The translations under genes and the position numbers were made by a program. Positions 7,973-16,024 of a stretch of DNA of 54,642 bases are shown here, piece by piece. This DNA comes from a virus, in IMG/VR virus record IMGVR_UViG_3300024507_000127, positions 1-54,642 of that record. The stretch is one strand, 5' to 3'. The notes beneath the pieces were generated by a model, which made no database searches, was not told where the DNA came from, and saw only the letters and a list, made by a program, of their open reading frames with translations. Each line of letters begins with the position of its first letter. Within the stretch, counting starts at the first letter, position 1.

Positions 7973-8248
7973 ATGTATAATCAAATTATGACAAACATAG
8001 TAGAAGATCATCCAAGTGTAAAGCCAAAAGAATATATTTTAAAGGCTATAGATCGCTGTGATAGATGTGGGGCACAGGCATATGTTCAAGTCAAAGGTTC
8101 TACTGGTGATCTTCTTTTTTGTGGTCATCATTATGAAAAAATTATGAATGATCCAAACTCTTATACCAAGATGATGGCTTTTATGCTTGAAATTATAGAT
8201 GAGCGTGAACGATTGATAGAAAATAGACTGATAGGAAGTGCTAACTAA
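7973..8248 (+). CDS. DUF7455-like zinc protein
   Basis: Encodes 91 residues; the core I-D-R-C-D-R-C-G-A-Q-A-Y-V and L-L-F-C-G-H-H is typical of an actinobacterial family that I know as DUF7455 (two Cys pairs/His, probably zinc). It begins directly after the preceding stop; ATG 7988 is an alternative start. Its presence supports an actinobacterial host. Confidence 0.75.
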   Translation: MYNQIMTNIVEDHPSVKPKEYILKAIDRCDRCGAQAYVQVKGSTGDLLFCGHHYEKIMNDPNSYTKMMAFMLEIIDERERLIENRLIGSAN

Positions 8249-8655
8249 TGTATGAGTATTTTGTAAGAGAAGTAAAAAATGTTGTTGATGGAGACACCAT
8301 TGACGTTATTATTGATTTAGGGTTTGATATTATGTTTGCGTCTCGTGTAAGACTTGCTGGTATTGATACGCCAGAATCTCGTACAACAGACAAAGCAGAG
8401 AAGGCTTTAGGTTTAGAAGCAAAAGAATATTTAAAGAAGCATTTAAAAGATGCAAAGTCTGTAGTTATTCGTACAGAAAAGATGGACTCATCTGAAAAGT
8501 ATGGTCGTATTCTTGGCTGGGTATATGTAAACGGAGAGTCTGAATCATTAAATAATAAGATGATTAATGATGGATATGCTTGGGGATATCTTGGCGAAAC
8601 AAAAATTAAAGACTTTGATGTACTTAAAAAGGCTAGAGCAAAGTCTGGAAAATGA
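8248..8655 (+). CDS. Thermonuclease (SNase-like)
   Basis: Encodes 135 residues; start overlaps the previous stop (TAATG). Staphylococcal-nuclease motifs are in order: V-D-G-D-T (Ca-binding Asp), R-V-R-L-A-G-I-D-T-P-E (catalytic Arg and Glu), then K-Y-G-R (second Arg). No signal peptide, so it acts inside the cell, perhaps on host DNA or RNA. Overlaps the thioredoxin gene by four bases. Confidence 0.88.
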   Translation: MYEYFVREVKNVVDGDTIDVIIDLGFDIMFASRVRLAGIDTPESRTTDKAEKALGLEAKEYLKKHLKDAKSVVIRTEKMDSSEKYGRILGWVYVNGESESLNNKMINDGYAWGYLGETKIKDFDVLKKARAKSGK

Positions 8656-8936
8656 AAACGATTTATTATTTTACCGCCGAATGGTGCCAACCATGCAAGC
8701 GTACAAGACCAATTGTTGAAGAGTTAAATCGTGATCAAACAGTTGCTGGTTTTCAAATTATAGATGTAGATTATAATCCAGAACTTGTAGCAAATTTTAA
8801 CATTAAATCTGTTCCAACTTTTATTTTATTTGATGATGGAATAGAAATAAAAAGAGAAATAGGTGGAAAAACAAGAGAGCAGTTGGTGGATCTAATTAAT
8901 TATGAAAAAAATACTGAAACTGATATTCAATCCTGA
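8652..8936 (+). CDS. Thioredoxin
   Basis: Encodes 94 residues with the thioredoxin fold: A-E-W-C-Q-P-C-K active site at about 11-15 and the cis-proline in S-V-P-T-F. The W-C-Q-P-C variant differs from classical W-C-G-P-C, which should shift the redox potential. A reductant for phage or host ribonucleotide reductase, or a glutaredoxin-like partner, is the usual role of such phage genes. Confidence 0.88.
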   Translation: MKTIYYFTAEWCQPCKRTRPIVEELNRDQTVAGFQIIDVDYNPELVANFNIKSVPTFILFDDGIEIKREIGGKTREQLVDLINYEKNTETDIQS

Positions 8937-8947
8937 TGGGAAAAATA

Positions 8948-9285
8948 TGATACCAGAAGATCAAAATGCTATAGACTATCTTATCTTAAATAAGGCTCTT
9001 GAAGTTGTTGGGGTAGATTCAACAACAGGAGAACTTCTGTATGGATTTACTCCTAAAATAAAGGACATAATGCCAGAATTATATAGGGAGCATTTAAACC
9101 ACGTTAATTCTGAGATAATGACTATGTGGGAAAAAGGGTTTGTAAATGTAGATTTGTTATCTGATGAGCCTATAGTTACCCTAACAGATAAAGCATTTGA
9201 TAAAAATGAAGTGGCTAAATTATCTCAGGATCACCGCTGGGCTTTGGATGAAATGAAGCGCCTCATGAAGAGGCGAAACTTCTGA
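8948..9285 (+). CDS. Conserved phage protein, unknown
   Basis: Encodes 112 residues from ATG 8948; an earlier ATG at 8902 would overlap thioredoxin by 35 bases and has no ribosome site. Acidic, helical, with a short 'V-D-L-L-S-D-E-P-I-V-T-L-T' turn that looks like a winged-helix or structural repeat. Not recognised; lies just before a capsid-maturation-type gene. Confidence 0.6.
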
Positions 9286-9314
9286 TATAATCTATGTATA
9301 TCTAGGAGGATTAT

Positions 9315-10532
9315 ATGCCAGTAGGTGGTAAAGGAAAGCCAGCAGGCGGGTACCGTGCTGGTAAAAAAGGATCTTATGGTTGTGCAGGATTTCCAACTGT
9401 AAGTGCTGACGGCACAGTACATGGATGCCATCCAACTAAGGCTAAGGCTCAAGCACAGGCTCGTGCTATTTGGGCAAGTACGGCTAAAAAATTTATAAAT
9501 GGTGTAGAAAAAGCAATGGTCACTGAAGGTGATTATGTTATGTTTCTTTGCGAAGAAGATGAAATTAAAGTTGGTCAAGTAGAGTTTGTAATGACTGAAG
9601 GTACTTATGGACTAACAGGTTCAGAATATGCAATGGAAGCAACGCCAGAAGATCCAGTATTATCTATTCGTATTTTTGAAGAAGAAGACGGTGCTTGGGA
9701 AGCAACTGAAGATATTCATGCACACAGAGCATCTGAAGTAGTAAAAATTGAATCATTAATGGTATCAAGAGACGTTGTTGAAGAAATGTCTTCAAGTTCT
9801 TCTCCAGAAGAAACAATGCAGTCTTCAATGGATGCTTATGATAATTCAATTGGCAAATCTTATCAATCCGACAATGAAGATGAAGATAAATGGGATAATA
9901 TGACAAAAGCCTGTTGGGTAGGATATGAGCAAAGAGGCATGAAAGAAAAAGATGGAAGAATGGTTCCTAACTGTGTGCCTGTAAATAAAGCGCAGATGGC
10001 TAATGCACCATATCAAGATGCTGAATTAGATAGACAAGATAGTGCAGATATAGAATTGGCTGCTAAACCTAACTATGAAGATATGATTAAGCCACGCAGA
10101 AGTGGTTCAACACCAGCAAATCCAAGACTATATGCTTCAGTTGTGCAAGCAGCAAAAGATAAATTTGACGTTTATCCTTCTGCAGTTGCAAATGGCTGGG
10201 TAGTTCAAGAATACAAACGTCGTGGTGGTACATACAAAGGAGTTGACATGGACAAGAGAGAATTCTCTGGAGGACAACGTGAAAGAATGGCAGAGGCTGG
10301 AACAGCAATGCCTGATGGTTCTTTCCCAATTGGAAATCGTGCAGATCTTATGAATGCAATTCGTTCTGTTGGACGTGCAAAAGATTATGGTGCTGCAAGA
10401 GCACATATTATTCGTCGTGCACGTGCACTAAATGCAATGGATATGCTTCCTGAAGATTGGCGTAATAAAGCAACAAAGGGTATGGGAGATTGGTCTGGAT
10501 CAATTTTTGATCTAAATCCATTTGTAAAATAA
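9315..10532 (+). CDS. Multi-domain phage protein with DUF5872- and DUF6582-like modules
   Basis: Encodes 405 residues, AGGAGG before ATG and TATAAT at 9285-9290. N-terminal residues 1-55 are Gly/Lys/Ala-rich with C-A-G-F and G-C-H-P motifs. Residues 60-230 are acidic and Ser-rich. Residues about 277-322 (K-F-D-V-Y-P-S-A … Y-K-R-R-G-G) resemble DUF5872, and the C-terminal 80 residues (A-M-P-D-G-S-F-P-I … A-H-I-I-R-R-A-R-A) resemble the DUF6582 module commonly fused to prohead proteases. No protease active site is visible. Probably a head-assembly or DNA-binding structural protein. Confidence 0.65.
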   Translation: MPVGGKGKPAGGYRAGKKGSYGCAGFPTVSADGTVHGCHPTKAKAQAQARAIWASTAKKFINGVEKAMVTEGDYVMFLCEEDEIKVGQVEFVMTEGTYGLTGSEYAMEATPEDPVLSIRIFEEEDGAWEATEDIHAHRASEVVKIESLMVSRDVVEEMSSSSSPEETMQSSMDAYDNSIGKSYQSDNEDEDKWDNMTKACWVGYEQRGMKEKDGRMVPNCVPVNKAQMANAPYQDAELDRQDSADIELAAKPNYEDMIKPRRSGSTPANPRLYASVVQAAKDKFDVYPSAVANGWVVQEYKRRGGTYKGVDMDKREFSGGQRERMAEAGTAMPDGSFPIGNRADLMNAIRSVGRAKDYGAARAHIIRRARALNAMDMLPEDWRNKATKGMGDWSGSIFDLNPFVK

Positions 10533-10672
10533 TGTCTTCTGGCAAATATAAAACAAAACATCCTTTTAACCCCATTCAAATTAAAAATGGCATGATTGTT
10601 AGACTTAATAAGAATGGAACAGTTAAATCAATTCTTGGTAAATATGGAGAGTATAAGAAAAATGAAAAGTAA
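10532..10672 (+). CDS. Basic 46-residue protein, unknown
   Basis: Start overlaps the upstream stop by one base (TAATG) and the end overlaps the next gene by 11 bases, so it is embedded in a tight operon. Rich in Lys and Asn, no motif recognised. Confidence 0.6.
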   Translation: MSSGKYKTKHPFNPIQIKNGMIVRLNKNGTVKSILGKYGEYKKNEK

Positions 10673-11066
10673 AATTATTCAGCCTTCAGATATGTACAAA
10701 GCAGAAACATACACACCAACTTCTGGTATGAAAGCAGCAGCACGTCGTGCTTTGCGCTGGAAAGAAGAAGGTAAAGCAACAGGTGCGGGAACTCCAGTAG
10801 GTTGGGGTCGTGCAACAGATATTGTCGCTGGTCGTGCATTATCATTAGATACAGTTAAGCGCATGTATTCTTTCTTTTCTCGTCATGAAGTTGACAAAAA
10901 AGGAAAAGACTTCTATAATAATAGTAATCCATCTAATGGAAGAATTATGTGGGATGCATGGGGTGGAGACGCAGGATTCTCTTGGTCTCGTGCAATTGTA
11001 GAGCGTGAAAAGAAAAAGTCTCAGAAAGTCTGGGAAGGTAGCGCATTTAGTCCAAAAAGGGGGTAA
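10662..11066 (+). CDS. Phage protein of the capsid-maturation-associated type
   Basis: Encodes 134 residues. The core (A-A-R-R-A-L-R-W … G-R-A-L-S-L-D-T-V-K-R-M-Y-S-F-F-S-R-H-E-V-D-K-K … W-D-A-W-G-G-D-A-G) is a module I know from actinophage head-region proteins, often fused to prohead proteases. It is basic and probably binds DNA or the head. Start is ATG 10662, within the end of the previous gene. Confidence 0.65.
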   Translation: MKSKIIQPSDMYKAETYTPTSGMKAAARRALRWKEEGKATGAGTPVGWGRATDIVAGRALSLDTVKRMYSFFSRHEVDKKGKDFYNNSNPSNGRIMWDAWGGDAGFSWSRAIVEREKKKSQKVWEGSAFSPKRG

Positions 11067-11069
11067 GTC

Positions 11070-11237
11070 ATGGAAGAACTTGGGGTAGAGGAACTAAAGC
11101 AATTAGTTAATTTTTATCGTCAGAAAGCATCTGATACAGAATTTCAATTGCTACAAACACAGATCAGGTTTAATAAACTTATGATCAGCCAAGCAGAACC
11201 AGTGCCTGCAACAAAAATAACAAAAACTAAATCTTAA
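11070..11237 (+). CDS. 55-residue helical protein, unknown
   Basis: Begins three bases after the previous stop with GGGG before the ATG. One long amphipathic helix (about 5-42) then a basic tail (K-I-T-K-T-K-S). Coiled-coil scaffold or accessory; not recognised. Confidence 0.55.
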   Translation: MEELGVEELKQLVNFYRQKASDTEFQLLQTQIRFNKLMISQAEPVPATKITKTKS

Positions 11238-11251
11238 TAGTAGGAAATAAG

Positions 11252-11674
11252 ATGGAATACATTTTAGCCATAGGCTTGACTTTTGTATTGTCTTTGGCTA
11301 TAATTAAACTTAGCACAAGAAAAAGCATGAAAAATATTGGTCGTATCACGTATAGCCAAACATCTATACATGAGAGAACAAAACATTTTATGCCTAAAAA
11401 TCTATATAAAAAACCAGAAGTGGTTTCACAGTCTAGAAAACATGTAGAAGCACATATGGTAAAAATAATTGTTATAGAGGACAAGGCATACTGGGTTAAA
11501 GATAATATCTTTTATGTGGCTGAAACACAATATGGAAACATAATTCCAGAAAGTGTGAAGCCAGTTGACACTGCAGATATGTCTAAAAAAGATATTGACA
11601 AAATGCTTTTTATATTGGATAATTTAGGTAAGGGAAAGAAGAGAGATGATAGTAGTAGTACAGGGAACGAGTGA
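11252..11674 (+). CDS. N-anchored membrane protein, unknown
   Basis: Encodes 140 residues: one transmembrane helix at about 3-20 and a basic cytoplasmic domain, ending with D-S-S-S-T-G-N-E. Overlaps the next gene by 29 bases. Not recognised. Confidence 0.6.
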   Translation: MEYILAIGLTFVLSLAIIKLSTRKSMKNIGRITYSQTSIHERTKHFMPKNLYKKPEVVSQSRKHVEAHMVKIIVIEDKAYWVKDNIFYVAETQYGNIIPESVKPVDTADMSKKDIDKMLFILDNLGKGKKRDDSSSTGNE

Positions 11675-11996
11675 CTTTAATGATTATAATGTCTTCATTC
11701 GTGCTATGGGCGTTGCTATGTCAAGCATGAAAGAAGATGATCAAGACTTCTTTATCTACTCCGCTGGACCTGCAAGAATTAATTCTATGGTCTCAGAATT
11801 CTGTAACCTTTCAGAACGTGGCATGAAGGCAAGAGGAAAAAGAATTAAATACTATAAAGTTCCTATTCAATGGGTTTATGAAAATATGACTTATGTTAAT
11901 TATTTTGCATTCTTAAGTAAACCAAAACAACCAGTTTCTAAACTTGTTGCAGAAGCAGAACTAAAAAACATTGAAGTTGGAATTTTTAGATACTAG
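11646..11996 (+). CDS. SLOG/YpsA-like Rossmann protein
   Basis: Encodes 116 residues. It opens with V-V-V-Q-G-T-S-D-F-N-D-Y, close to the nucleotide-binding start of the YpsA/YspA SLOG superfamily (usually v-T-G-g-R-d-f-x-d), followed by an alternating alpha/beta pattern and F-I-Y-S-A-G-P-A-R. SLOG proteins bind nucleotide-derived ligands or process cytokinin-type substrates; in phages the role is unclear. Confidence 0.55.
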   Translation: MIVVVQGTSDFNDYNVFIRAMGVAMSSMKEDDQDFFIYSAGPARINSMVSEFCNLSERGMKARGKRIKYYKVPIQWVYENMTYVNYFAFLSKPKQPVSKLVAEAELKNIEVGIFRY

Positions 11997-12004
11997 GGGG
12001 AAAT

Positions 12005-12214
12005 ATGATAGTAACAAATTTAGAAAAAATGGAAAAGATTGTTGCTCGTAACAATAATCTTTCTTGGATTGGTTGGGATGTAGCAGATCGTAAAAGATCA
12101 GATGCTGCACGTACTGCCGTCAATGGGGTTAGAGTAAATGGAGTCTGGTACCTTCAGCGCATTTATCCAGTTAACCGCAATGGATGGGATATTCCAAATA
12201 AGTATAGGGGATAG
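12005..12214 (+). CDS. 69-residue protein, unknown
   Basis: GGGGG stands five bases before ATG. Central W-I-G-W-D-V and W-Y-L-Q-R-I-Y-P-V motifs suggest a small beta fold; basic ends. Conserved-looking but not recognised. Confidence 0.6.
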   Translation: MIVTNLEKMEKIVARNNNLSWIGWDVADRKRSDAARTAVNGVRVNGVWYLQRIYPVNRNGWDIPNKYRG

Positions 12215-12216
12215 AT

Positions 12217-12501
12217 ATGAAACAGCATCTGTGGAAAGACGATGCTCTTTGTCTAGGATCCGATACTAATGTATTCTTTGATATTTACGAAGAACAAACT
12301 GAAACAAGAGAATTTGTAGACTCTCTTTGTAGAACATGTCCAGTTGCTAATAAATGTTTTGCAGTAGGCGTATCTGGCAAAGAGTGGGGAATTTGGGGTG
12401 GAATATATTTAGAGGGCGGAGAAATCTCTAAAGAATTTAATAATCATAAGACTAAAAAAGATTGGTCTTATACCTGGCAAGCACTAACAATGGAGCAATA
12501 A
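12217..12501 (+). CDS. WhiB-family transcription factor
   Basis: Encodes 94 residues. Cysteines sit at A-L-C-L (12), L-C-R-T-C (about 38, 41) and N-K-C-F (about 47), the C-x(n)-C-x2-C-x5-C set that holds a [4Fe-4S] cluster, followed by the W-G-I-W-G-G-I turn that contacts sigma factor. WhiB proteins are known only from Actinobacteria and their phages. It probably redirects host RNA polymerase or senses redox/NO. TAATG overlap with the next gene. Confidence 0.92.
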   Translation: MKQHLWKDDALCLGSDTNVFFDIYEEQTETREFVDSLCRTCPVANKCFAVGVSGKEWGIWGGIYLEGGEISKEFNNHKTKKDWSYTWQALTMEQ

Positions 12502-12731
12502 TGTATACAGATAAAATGCGTATGGCATTTCATTCTATACCCGCTCCTAAAAACTTTGGGGTAAGTCTTATTGACAATGAGACATTCATTACGATAAAAT
12601 TAGATGAGAGATCATTTATACGAATGACTCATGATGAAAAGTTAGATGCAGTCAAGTATGTATCAATGGTAAAGAAGGCTTTAGAAATGGAAGGGGCAAT
12701 TGTGCTAGTTACTAGAGAGGTAATTAAATGA
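12501..12731 (+). CDS. 76-residue protein, unknown
   Basis: Starts at ATG 12501 inside the whiB stop; ends in an ATGA overlap with the next gene, so these three are translationally coupled. Mixed alpha/beta; no motif recognised. A WhiB partner is possible only by position. Confidence 0.6.
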   Translation: MYTDKMRMAFHSIPAPKNFGVSLIDNETFITIKLDERSFIRMTHDEKLDAVKYVSMVKKALEMEGAIVLVTREVIK

Positions 12732-12874
12732 TTAAACATTTTATAAATTATTTTAAATGTAAAATAAAGGGTCATAATTTAGCAGATGCTGGATCTTGCC
12801 CTTTTACAGGATTAAGTTATAAAGTATGCATTGTATGTACAACTACATTTCCTATTGACAAATCCAAGCAGTAA
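12728..12874 (+). CDS. 48-residue Cys-rich protein
   Basis: Contains C-K-I-K-G-H, S-C-P-F and C-I-V-C motifs, so it probably forms a small zinc site. Coupled by ATGA overlap to the gene before. The strong promoter of the next gene starts inside its 3' end. Confidence 0.6.
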   Translation: MIKHFINYFKCKIKGHNLADAGSCPFTGLSYKVCIVCTTTFPIDKSKQ

Positions 12875-12883
12875 TGGTATATT
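12855..12883 (+). promoter_or_regulatory. Sigma70-type promoter TTGACA-N17-TATATT, leaderless
   Basis: Perfect -35 at 12855-12860, 17-base spacer, TATATT at 12878-12883, then six bases to ATG 12890. The transcription start should coincide with the start codon. Confidence 0.8.
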
Positions 12884-12889
12884 AGAATC

Positions 12890-13381
12890 ATGCAAACTTT
12901 TTTACCGTCTAGTAATTTTATTACCTGTGCTCAAATGTTAGACTCTAAGCGTCTTAATAAACAGATTTTAGAAGGCTATCAAATACTCAATGTTTTATCG
13001 GGTCAATCTCCTACTGGTGGATGGCGTAATCATCCAGCCGTAAAAATGTGGCGTGGTTTTGAGAAAACTTTGCATATTTACATTAAAGCAATGATACATG
13101 AGGCTAGACTTAGAGGTATCAAGACAGATAAAAACGAAGCAAATATACAAGCACTTTTTACTAAAGTGGGAGATTCTTGGGGATCAGGAATGCCAGACTG
13201 GTTAACTAATGAGCATACAATGATGCGTGTTGTAACTACTCATAAAGCAAATTTATTTAATAAGGATCCACTATATTATGCACAGTTTCAGCCAGCAACA
13301 TTTAGTCCATATAATGTTCCATGCTGCTCAACGTGTAAATACTATTGGGTTACACATGTAAAGGAAGATAATGAAAAATAA
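12890..13381 (+). CDS. Pyrimidine-dimer DNA glycosylase (Pyr_excise/EndoV type)
   Basis: Encodes 163 residues. M-Q-T-F-L-P at the start, L-D-S-K-R-L-N-K-Q followed by G-W-R-N-H-P-A-V-K-M-W-R-G-F match the PF03013-type dimer-excision family related to T4 DenV, and a C-terminal C-C-S-T-C adds a possible metal site. It would repair UV damage in sunlit water. Transcribed leaderlessly from its own strong promoter; overlaps the next gene by 11 bases. Confidence 0.8.
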   Translation: MQTFLPSSNFITCAQMLDSKRLNKQILEGYQILNVLSGQSPTGGWRNHPAVKMWRGFEKTLHIYIKAMIHEARLRGIKTDKNEANIQALFTKVGDSWGSGMPDWLTNEHTMMRVVTTHKANLFNKDPLYYAQFQPATFSPYNVPCCSTCKYYWVTHVKEDNEK

Positions 13382-14072
13382 TATCATAACATTTGAAGCG
13401 CAAACTGAGCATGTATATGAGGTCAGAGAAAGACCAGTGCCAGCAGCCAAGATGGTTCCTGATTGGTGGAAAGACATTCCAAAGTATGCAAATGACCAAA
13501 ACATGTTAAAGTTTGATCCAAAAGCAAGTATTACAGTAAAGCAGTGTGCTCCTACAATAGATATGTTAACTGCTGGATACATTCTTCCATTATGGTCTGA
13601 CCTATATGTTACACAACAAAATAATATTCCATATGTTCAGTGGACCACAGATGAGGAAGTATTAAGTGTATGGTCTGCTGATCAGTTAAGTAGTTTTCAA
13701 GTTCCAGATGGTTATAGCCCATCCGCTTTTAAATATTATCATGGATGGAATATCATAACTCCCCCTGGCTGGTCAACATTATTCATACATCCAGTTGGAT
13801 ATCAAAATTTACCAATACGTGTAATTCCTGGCGTTGTTGATACAGATATTTTAACAACATCAATTAATTGTCCATTCTTTATTAAAGAAGGATTTAGCGG
13901 TACTATTGAAAAAGGTACTCCTATGGTACAAATGATTCCATTTAGACGAGATGCATGGGAATCAGAGTTTACTAATCCTGGTAGAAACAAAGCATACTTT
14001 GAGTCAGAAAAACTATTTACTAAACTTTATGGCTATTATGCTTCAAAAAGAGCAAAGAAAATTTATAAGTAG
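13371..14072 (+). CDS. Four-copy phage family, copy 1
   Basis: Encodes 233 residues. One of four paralogues here (others at 24270, 44258, 49056). Shared marks in order: P-x-W-W/Y-K-x-I-P near residue 30, K-x-C-x-P-x-x-D near 60, G-Y-x-x-x-L-W-S-D, then P-G-W-S-T-L-F-I-H-P, G-V-V-D-T-D, P-F-F-I-K, F-S-G-T-I-x-K-G-T-P, and Q-M-I-P-F-R-R-D-A-W. No enzyme motif that I recognise. This copy overlaps a GlcNAc-type glycosyltransferase by one base, which hints at a sugar-linked or structural role. Confidence 0.75.
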   Translation: MKNNIITFEAQTEHVYEVRERPVPAAKMVPDWWKDIPKYANDQNMLKFDPKASITVKQCAPTIDMLTAGYILPLWSDLYVTQQNNIPYVQWTTDEEVLSVWSADQLSSFQVPDGYSPSAFKYYHGWNIITPPGWSTLFIHPVGYQNLPIRVIPGVVDTDILTTSINCPFFIKEGFSGTIEKGTPMVQMIPFRRDAWESEFTNPGRNKAYFESEKLFTKLYGYYASKRAKKIYK

Positions 14073-15004
14073 TGAGCATATTTATATCAATAGCAAGTTA
14101 TAGAGATCCAGAATTAGTTAGAACTATTAAATCTGCTATTGATAATGCCGCACATCCAGAAGAACTATACTTCTCTGTAGTTCTTCAAGAGTTTGAAAAG
14201 TTTGAACCAGATTTATCTTGGGTACCTAGACTTTCTCTACAAAAGATGCATCCTAAGTATGCTAGAGGTGCTGGTTTTGCAAGAGCAAAGGCTATGGAAT
14301 CGTATGATGGGCAAGATTATTTTTTACAAATTGATTCACACACAATGTTTGAAAAACATTGGGATCTCTTATGCATTAAACAACATGAGTTAGCAAAACT
14401 ATTATCAAACAATGATAAGATAATTCTTTCTTATTTTCCTCCACCATTTTATGTAGAGACAAATAAAACAATTAATATTATAAAAAATAATAAAACTCAA
14501 TTGCCCTACCCAACAAAACAAATACCAAAACTTACTAAGCGTAATGAGTGGACTGCTGAAAGATTAGAACTAACTAATAAAAATGTTCCTGAGTTATCTA
14601 CTACAGTATTAGGTGGATTTATTTTTACCACAGGTAACATTGTACAAGAAGTTCCGTATGATCCAGAGATATCATTTTTTGGAGAAGAGTTATGTTTTGC
14701 AGTACGAGCATGGACACGAGGATGGGATATTTATTCTCCTTGCATAACAATTCTTTATCATTTTTATACTCGTGAGGGGTATAGCAAGATATGGAAAGAT
14801 CGTAATATACGTAAGGTATCTTGGAAAGAACTAGAAGACATATCTAAAGATAAACAGCGCAAGGTGTTGTGTGGAATTGAAGAGGGTATTTTTGGTGTGG
14901 GAAAATATAGGCATATTAAACTTTATGAAAAAATGACAGGTATAGACTTTAAAAAAATGTATAACCACTCTGGTGATACAATAGTATTTGGACAAAGGAA
15001 TTAA
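14072..15004 (+). CDS. GlcNAc-type glycosyltransferase (PF11397-like)
   Basis: Encodes 310 residues with GTG start overlapping the previous stop. I-F-I-S-I-A-S-Y-R-D-P-E-L opens the family, followed by a Q-I-D-S-H (DXD-equivalent) and F-F-G-E-E-L. The family transfers GlcNAc to protein hydroxyls in eukaryotes; in phages it may decorate virion proteins or wall polymers. Substrate cannot be seen. Confidence 0.8.
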   Translation: MSIFISIASYRDPELVRTIKSAIDNAAHPEELYFSVVLQEFEKFEPDLSWVPRLSLQKMHPKYARGAGFARAKAMESYDGQDYFLQIDSHTMFEKHWDLLCIKQHELAKLLSNNDKIILSYFPPPFYVETNKTINIIKNNKTQLPYPTKQIPKLTKRNEWTAERLELTNKNVPELSTTVLGGFIFTTGNIVQEVPYDPEISFFGEELCFAVRAWTRGWDIYSPCITILYHFYTREGYSKIWKDRNIRKVSWKELEDISKDKQRKVLCGIEEGIFGVGKYRHIKLYEKMTGIDFKKMYNHSGDTIVFGQRN

Positions 15005-15005
15005 T

Positions 15006-15368
15006 ATGGAAATCGCACTGGCTGTACTTAGCATCATTTCTTTATCTTTTATGATTGCATATGTTGCTGTAGTAAAAAAACTTAAAACTGTAAGTGATGG
15101 ATTTGCACAACTACTTGTTGCCTATAGTTCAATGTCAACAGCACTTGAAACTACCCAGTCTTTTGCATCATCTCCAGAAGATCAAGATATTCATAAAGAA
15201 AACTTTATTAAATTTTTATCTGATTCTCGTGATTGGGCTTTTGATTATATTGAGCGGTCTCAAGAAACTATAAAAGAAGTTATTGAAGAGTTAAATAGTA
15301 TTGATAAAAAAGAACTATCAGATAAGTTACTTACACTTTTACCAGAGAACATAGATGATAGACGCTAG
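15006..15368 (+). CDS. N-anchored membrane protein with helical domain
   Basis: Encodes 120 residues from ATG 15006. One transmembrane helix at about 3-22, then an extended acidic/Lys helical region (about 50-115). The layout is spanin- or accessory-like; not recognised. Confidence 0.55.
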   Translation: MEIALAVLSIISLSFMIAYVAVVKKLKTVSDGFAQLLVAYSSMSTALETTQSFASSPEDQDIHKENFIKFLSDSRDWAFDYIERSQETIKEVIEELNSIDKKELSDKLLTLLPENIDDRR

Positions 15369-15564
15369 GGGTATTCCAACTTGCGATTGCCCAAATTGTG
15401 GACAAAATTTATTCAGGGCATTAATATCATTTGATCCAGAAACTTATATGGTTGCTATGTATCATTTGGATATTCAGTGCGATAACTGTGGTGCGCTATG
15501 TACCGCACCAACTCCATTGGATCATCCAGAAAATCCAGACAGTGGTAAGGGGGTAAAGGGATGA
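15355..15564 (+). CDS. Zinc-ribbon protein
   Basis: Encodes 69 residues with C-P-N-C-G near residue 12 and C-D-N-C-G near 42: a simple two-knuckle zinc ribbon. Overlaps its neighbours on both sides. Role unknown. Confidence 0.65.
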   Translation: MIDARGIPTCDCPNCGQNLFRALISFDPETYMVAMYHLDIQCDNCGALCTAPTPLDHPENPDSGKGVKG

Positions 15565-15719
15565 AAGATATTATATTATCAACATTAACAGGTTTTGGAT
15601 GCGGTTTAGTATTTGCTGCATTCAAGTTGCCAGTTCCAGCACCGCCAGTTTTTGCAGGGGTGGCAGGAATTATTGGCTTGTGGGCTGGCTATGCTATACT
15701 AATAAAGGTTCTATCCTAG
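15561..15719 (+). CDS. XapX/DUF1427-like membrane microprotein
   Basis: Encodes 52 residues. The core L-P-V-P-A-P-P-V-F-A-G-V-A-G-I-I-G-L-W-A-G-Y matches the bacterial XapX domain: two short hydrophobic helices linked by a proline turn. XapX proteins are bacterial inner-membrane proteins of unknown function; a phage copy is unusual. ATGA overlap with the preceding gene. Confidence 0.75.
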   Translation: MKDIILSTLTGFGCGLVFAAFKLPVPAPPVFAGVAGIIGLWAGYAILIKVLS

Positions 15720-15728
15720 GAGGAAAAC

Positions 15729-15980
15729 ATGGAACTAAGTAAGAAACATAAAGCAATGCTTGCATCATATGGTCGTTCGATTGTTGGTGCAGTAGCAGCA
15801 TTGTACGTTGCAGGAGTAACAGATCCAAAGGATCTATGGGCAGCACTTGTTGGTGCACTCATTCCAGTAGCAGCACGTGCAATTAATCCTAACGATGCAG
15901 CATTTGGTCGTTTGCCAAAGGCTTCTGTAGTTGAAGAGGCTCTTAAGGCTGCAAAGCCAAAGAAGAAGACTGCTAAGTAA
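15729..15980 (+). CDS. Holin-like protein
   Basis: Encodes 83 residues after a perfect AGGAGG. L-S-K-K-H-K-A-M-L-A-S-Y … A-G-V-T-D-P-K-D-L-W-A-A-L-V-G-A-L-I-P-V is familiar from putative phage holins: two hydrophobic stretches (about 15-30, 34-52) and a very basic C-terminus. It lies far from the CHAP endolysin, so it may be a second pore protein. Confidence 0.7.
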   Translation: MELSKKHKAMLASYGRSIVGAVAALYVAGVTDPKDLWAALVGALIPVAARAINPNDAAFGRLPKASVVEEALKAAKPKKKTAK

Positions 15981-15996
15981 TTTAGTTAGTAACTAT

Positions 15997-16024
15997 AAGG
16001 CGGGTCTAGCAATGGACCCGTCTT
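15997..16024. terminator. Bidirectional terminator
   Basis: Ten-pair stem (15997-16006 with 16015-16024, one G-U), loop of eight bases, A-rich on the left and T-rich on the right. It separates convergent operons: the plus-strand block ends and the minus-strand sugar cluster stops at 16023. Confidence 0.88.

Noticed and set aside
9231-10579. Several minus-strand frames under the 9315 gene
   Set aside because: Mutually overlapping antisense shadows of one strong gene.
15561-15719. XapX-like gene called as holin
   Set aside because: The proline-turn motif specifically matches XapX/DUF1427; the following gene fits holin better.
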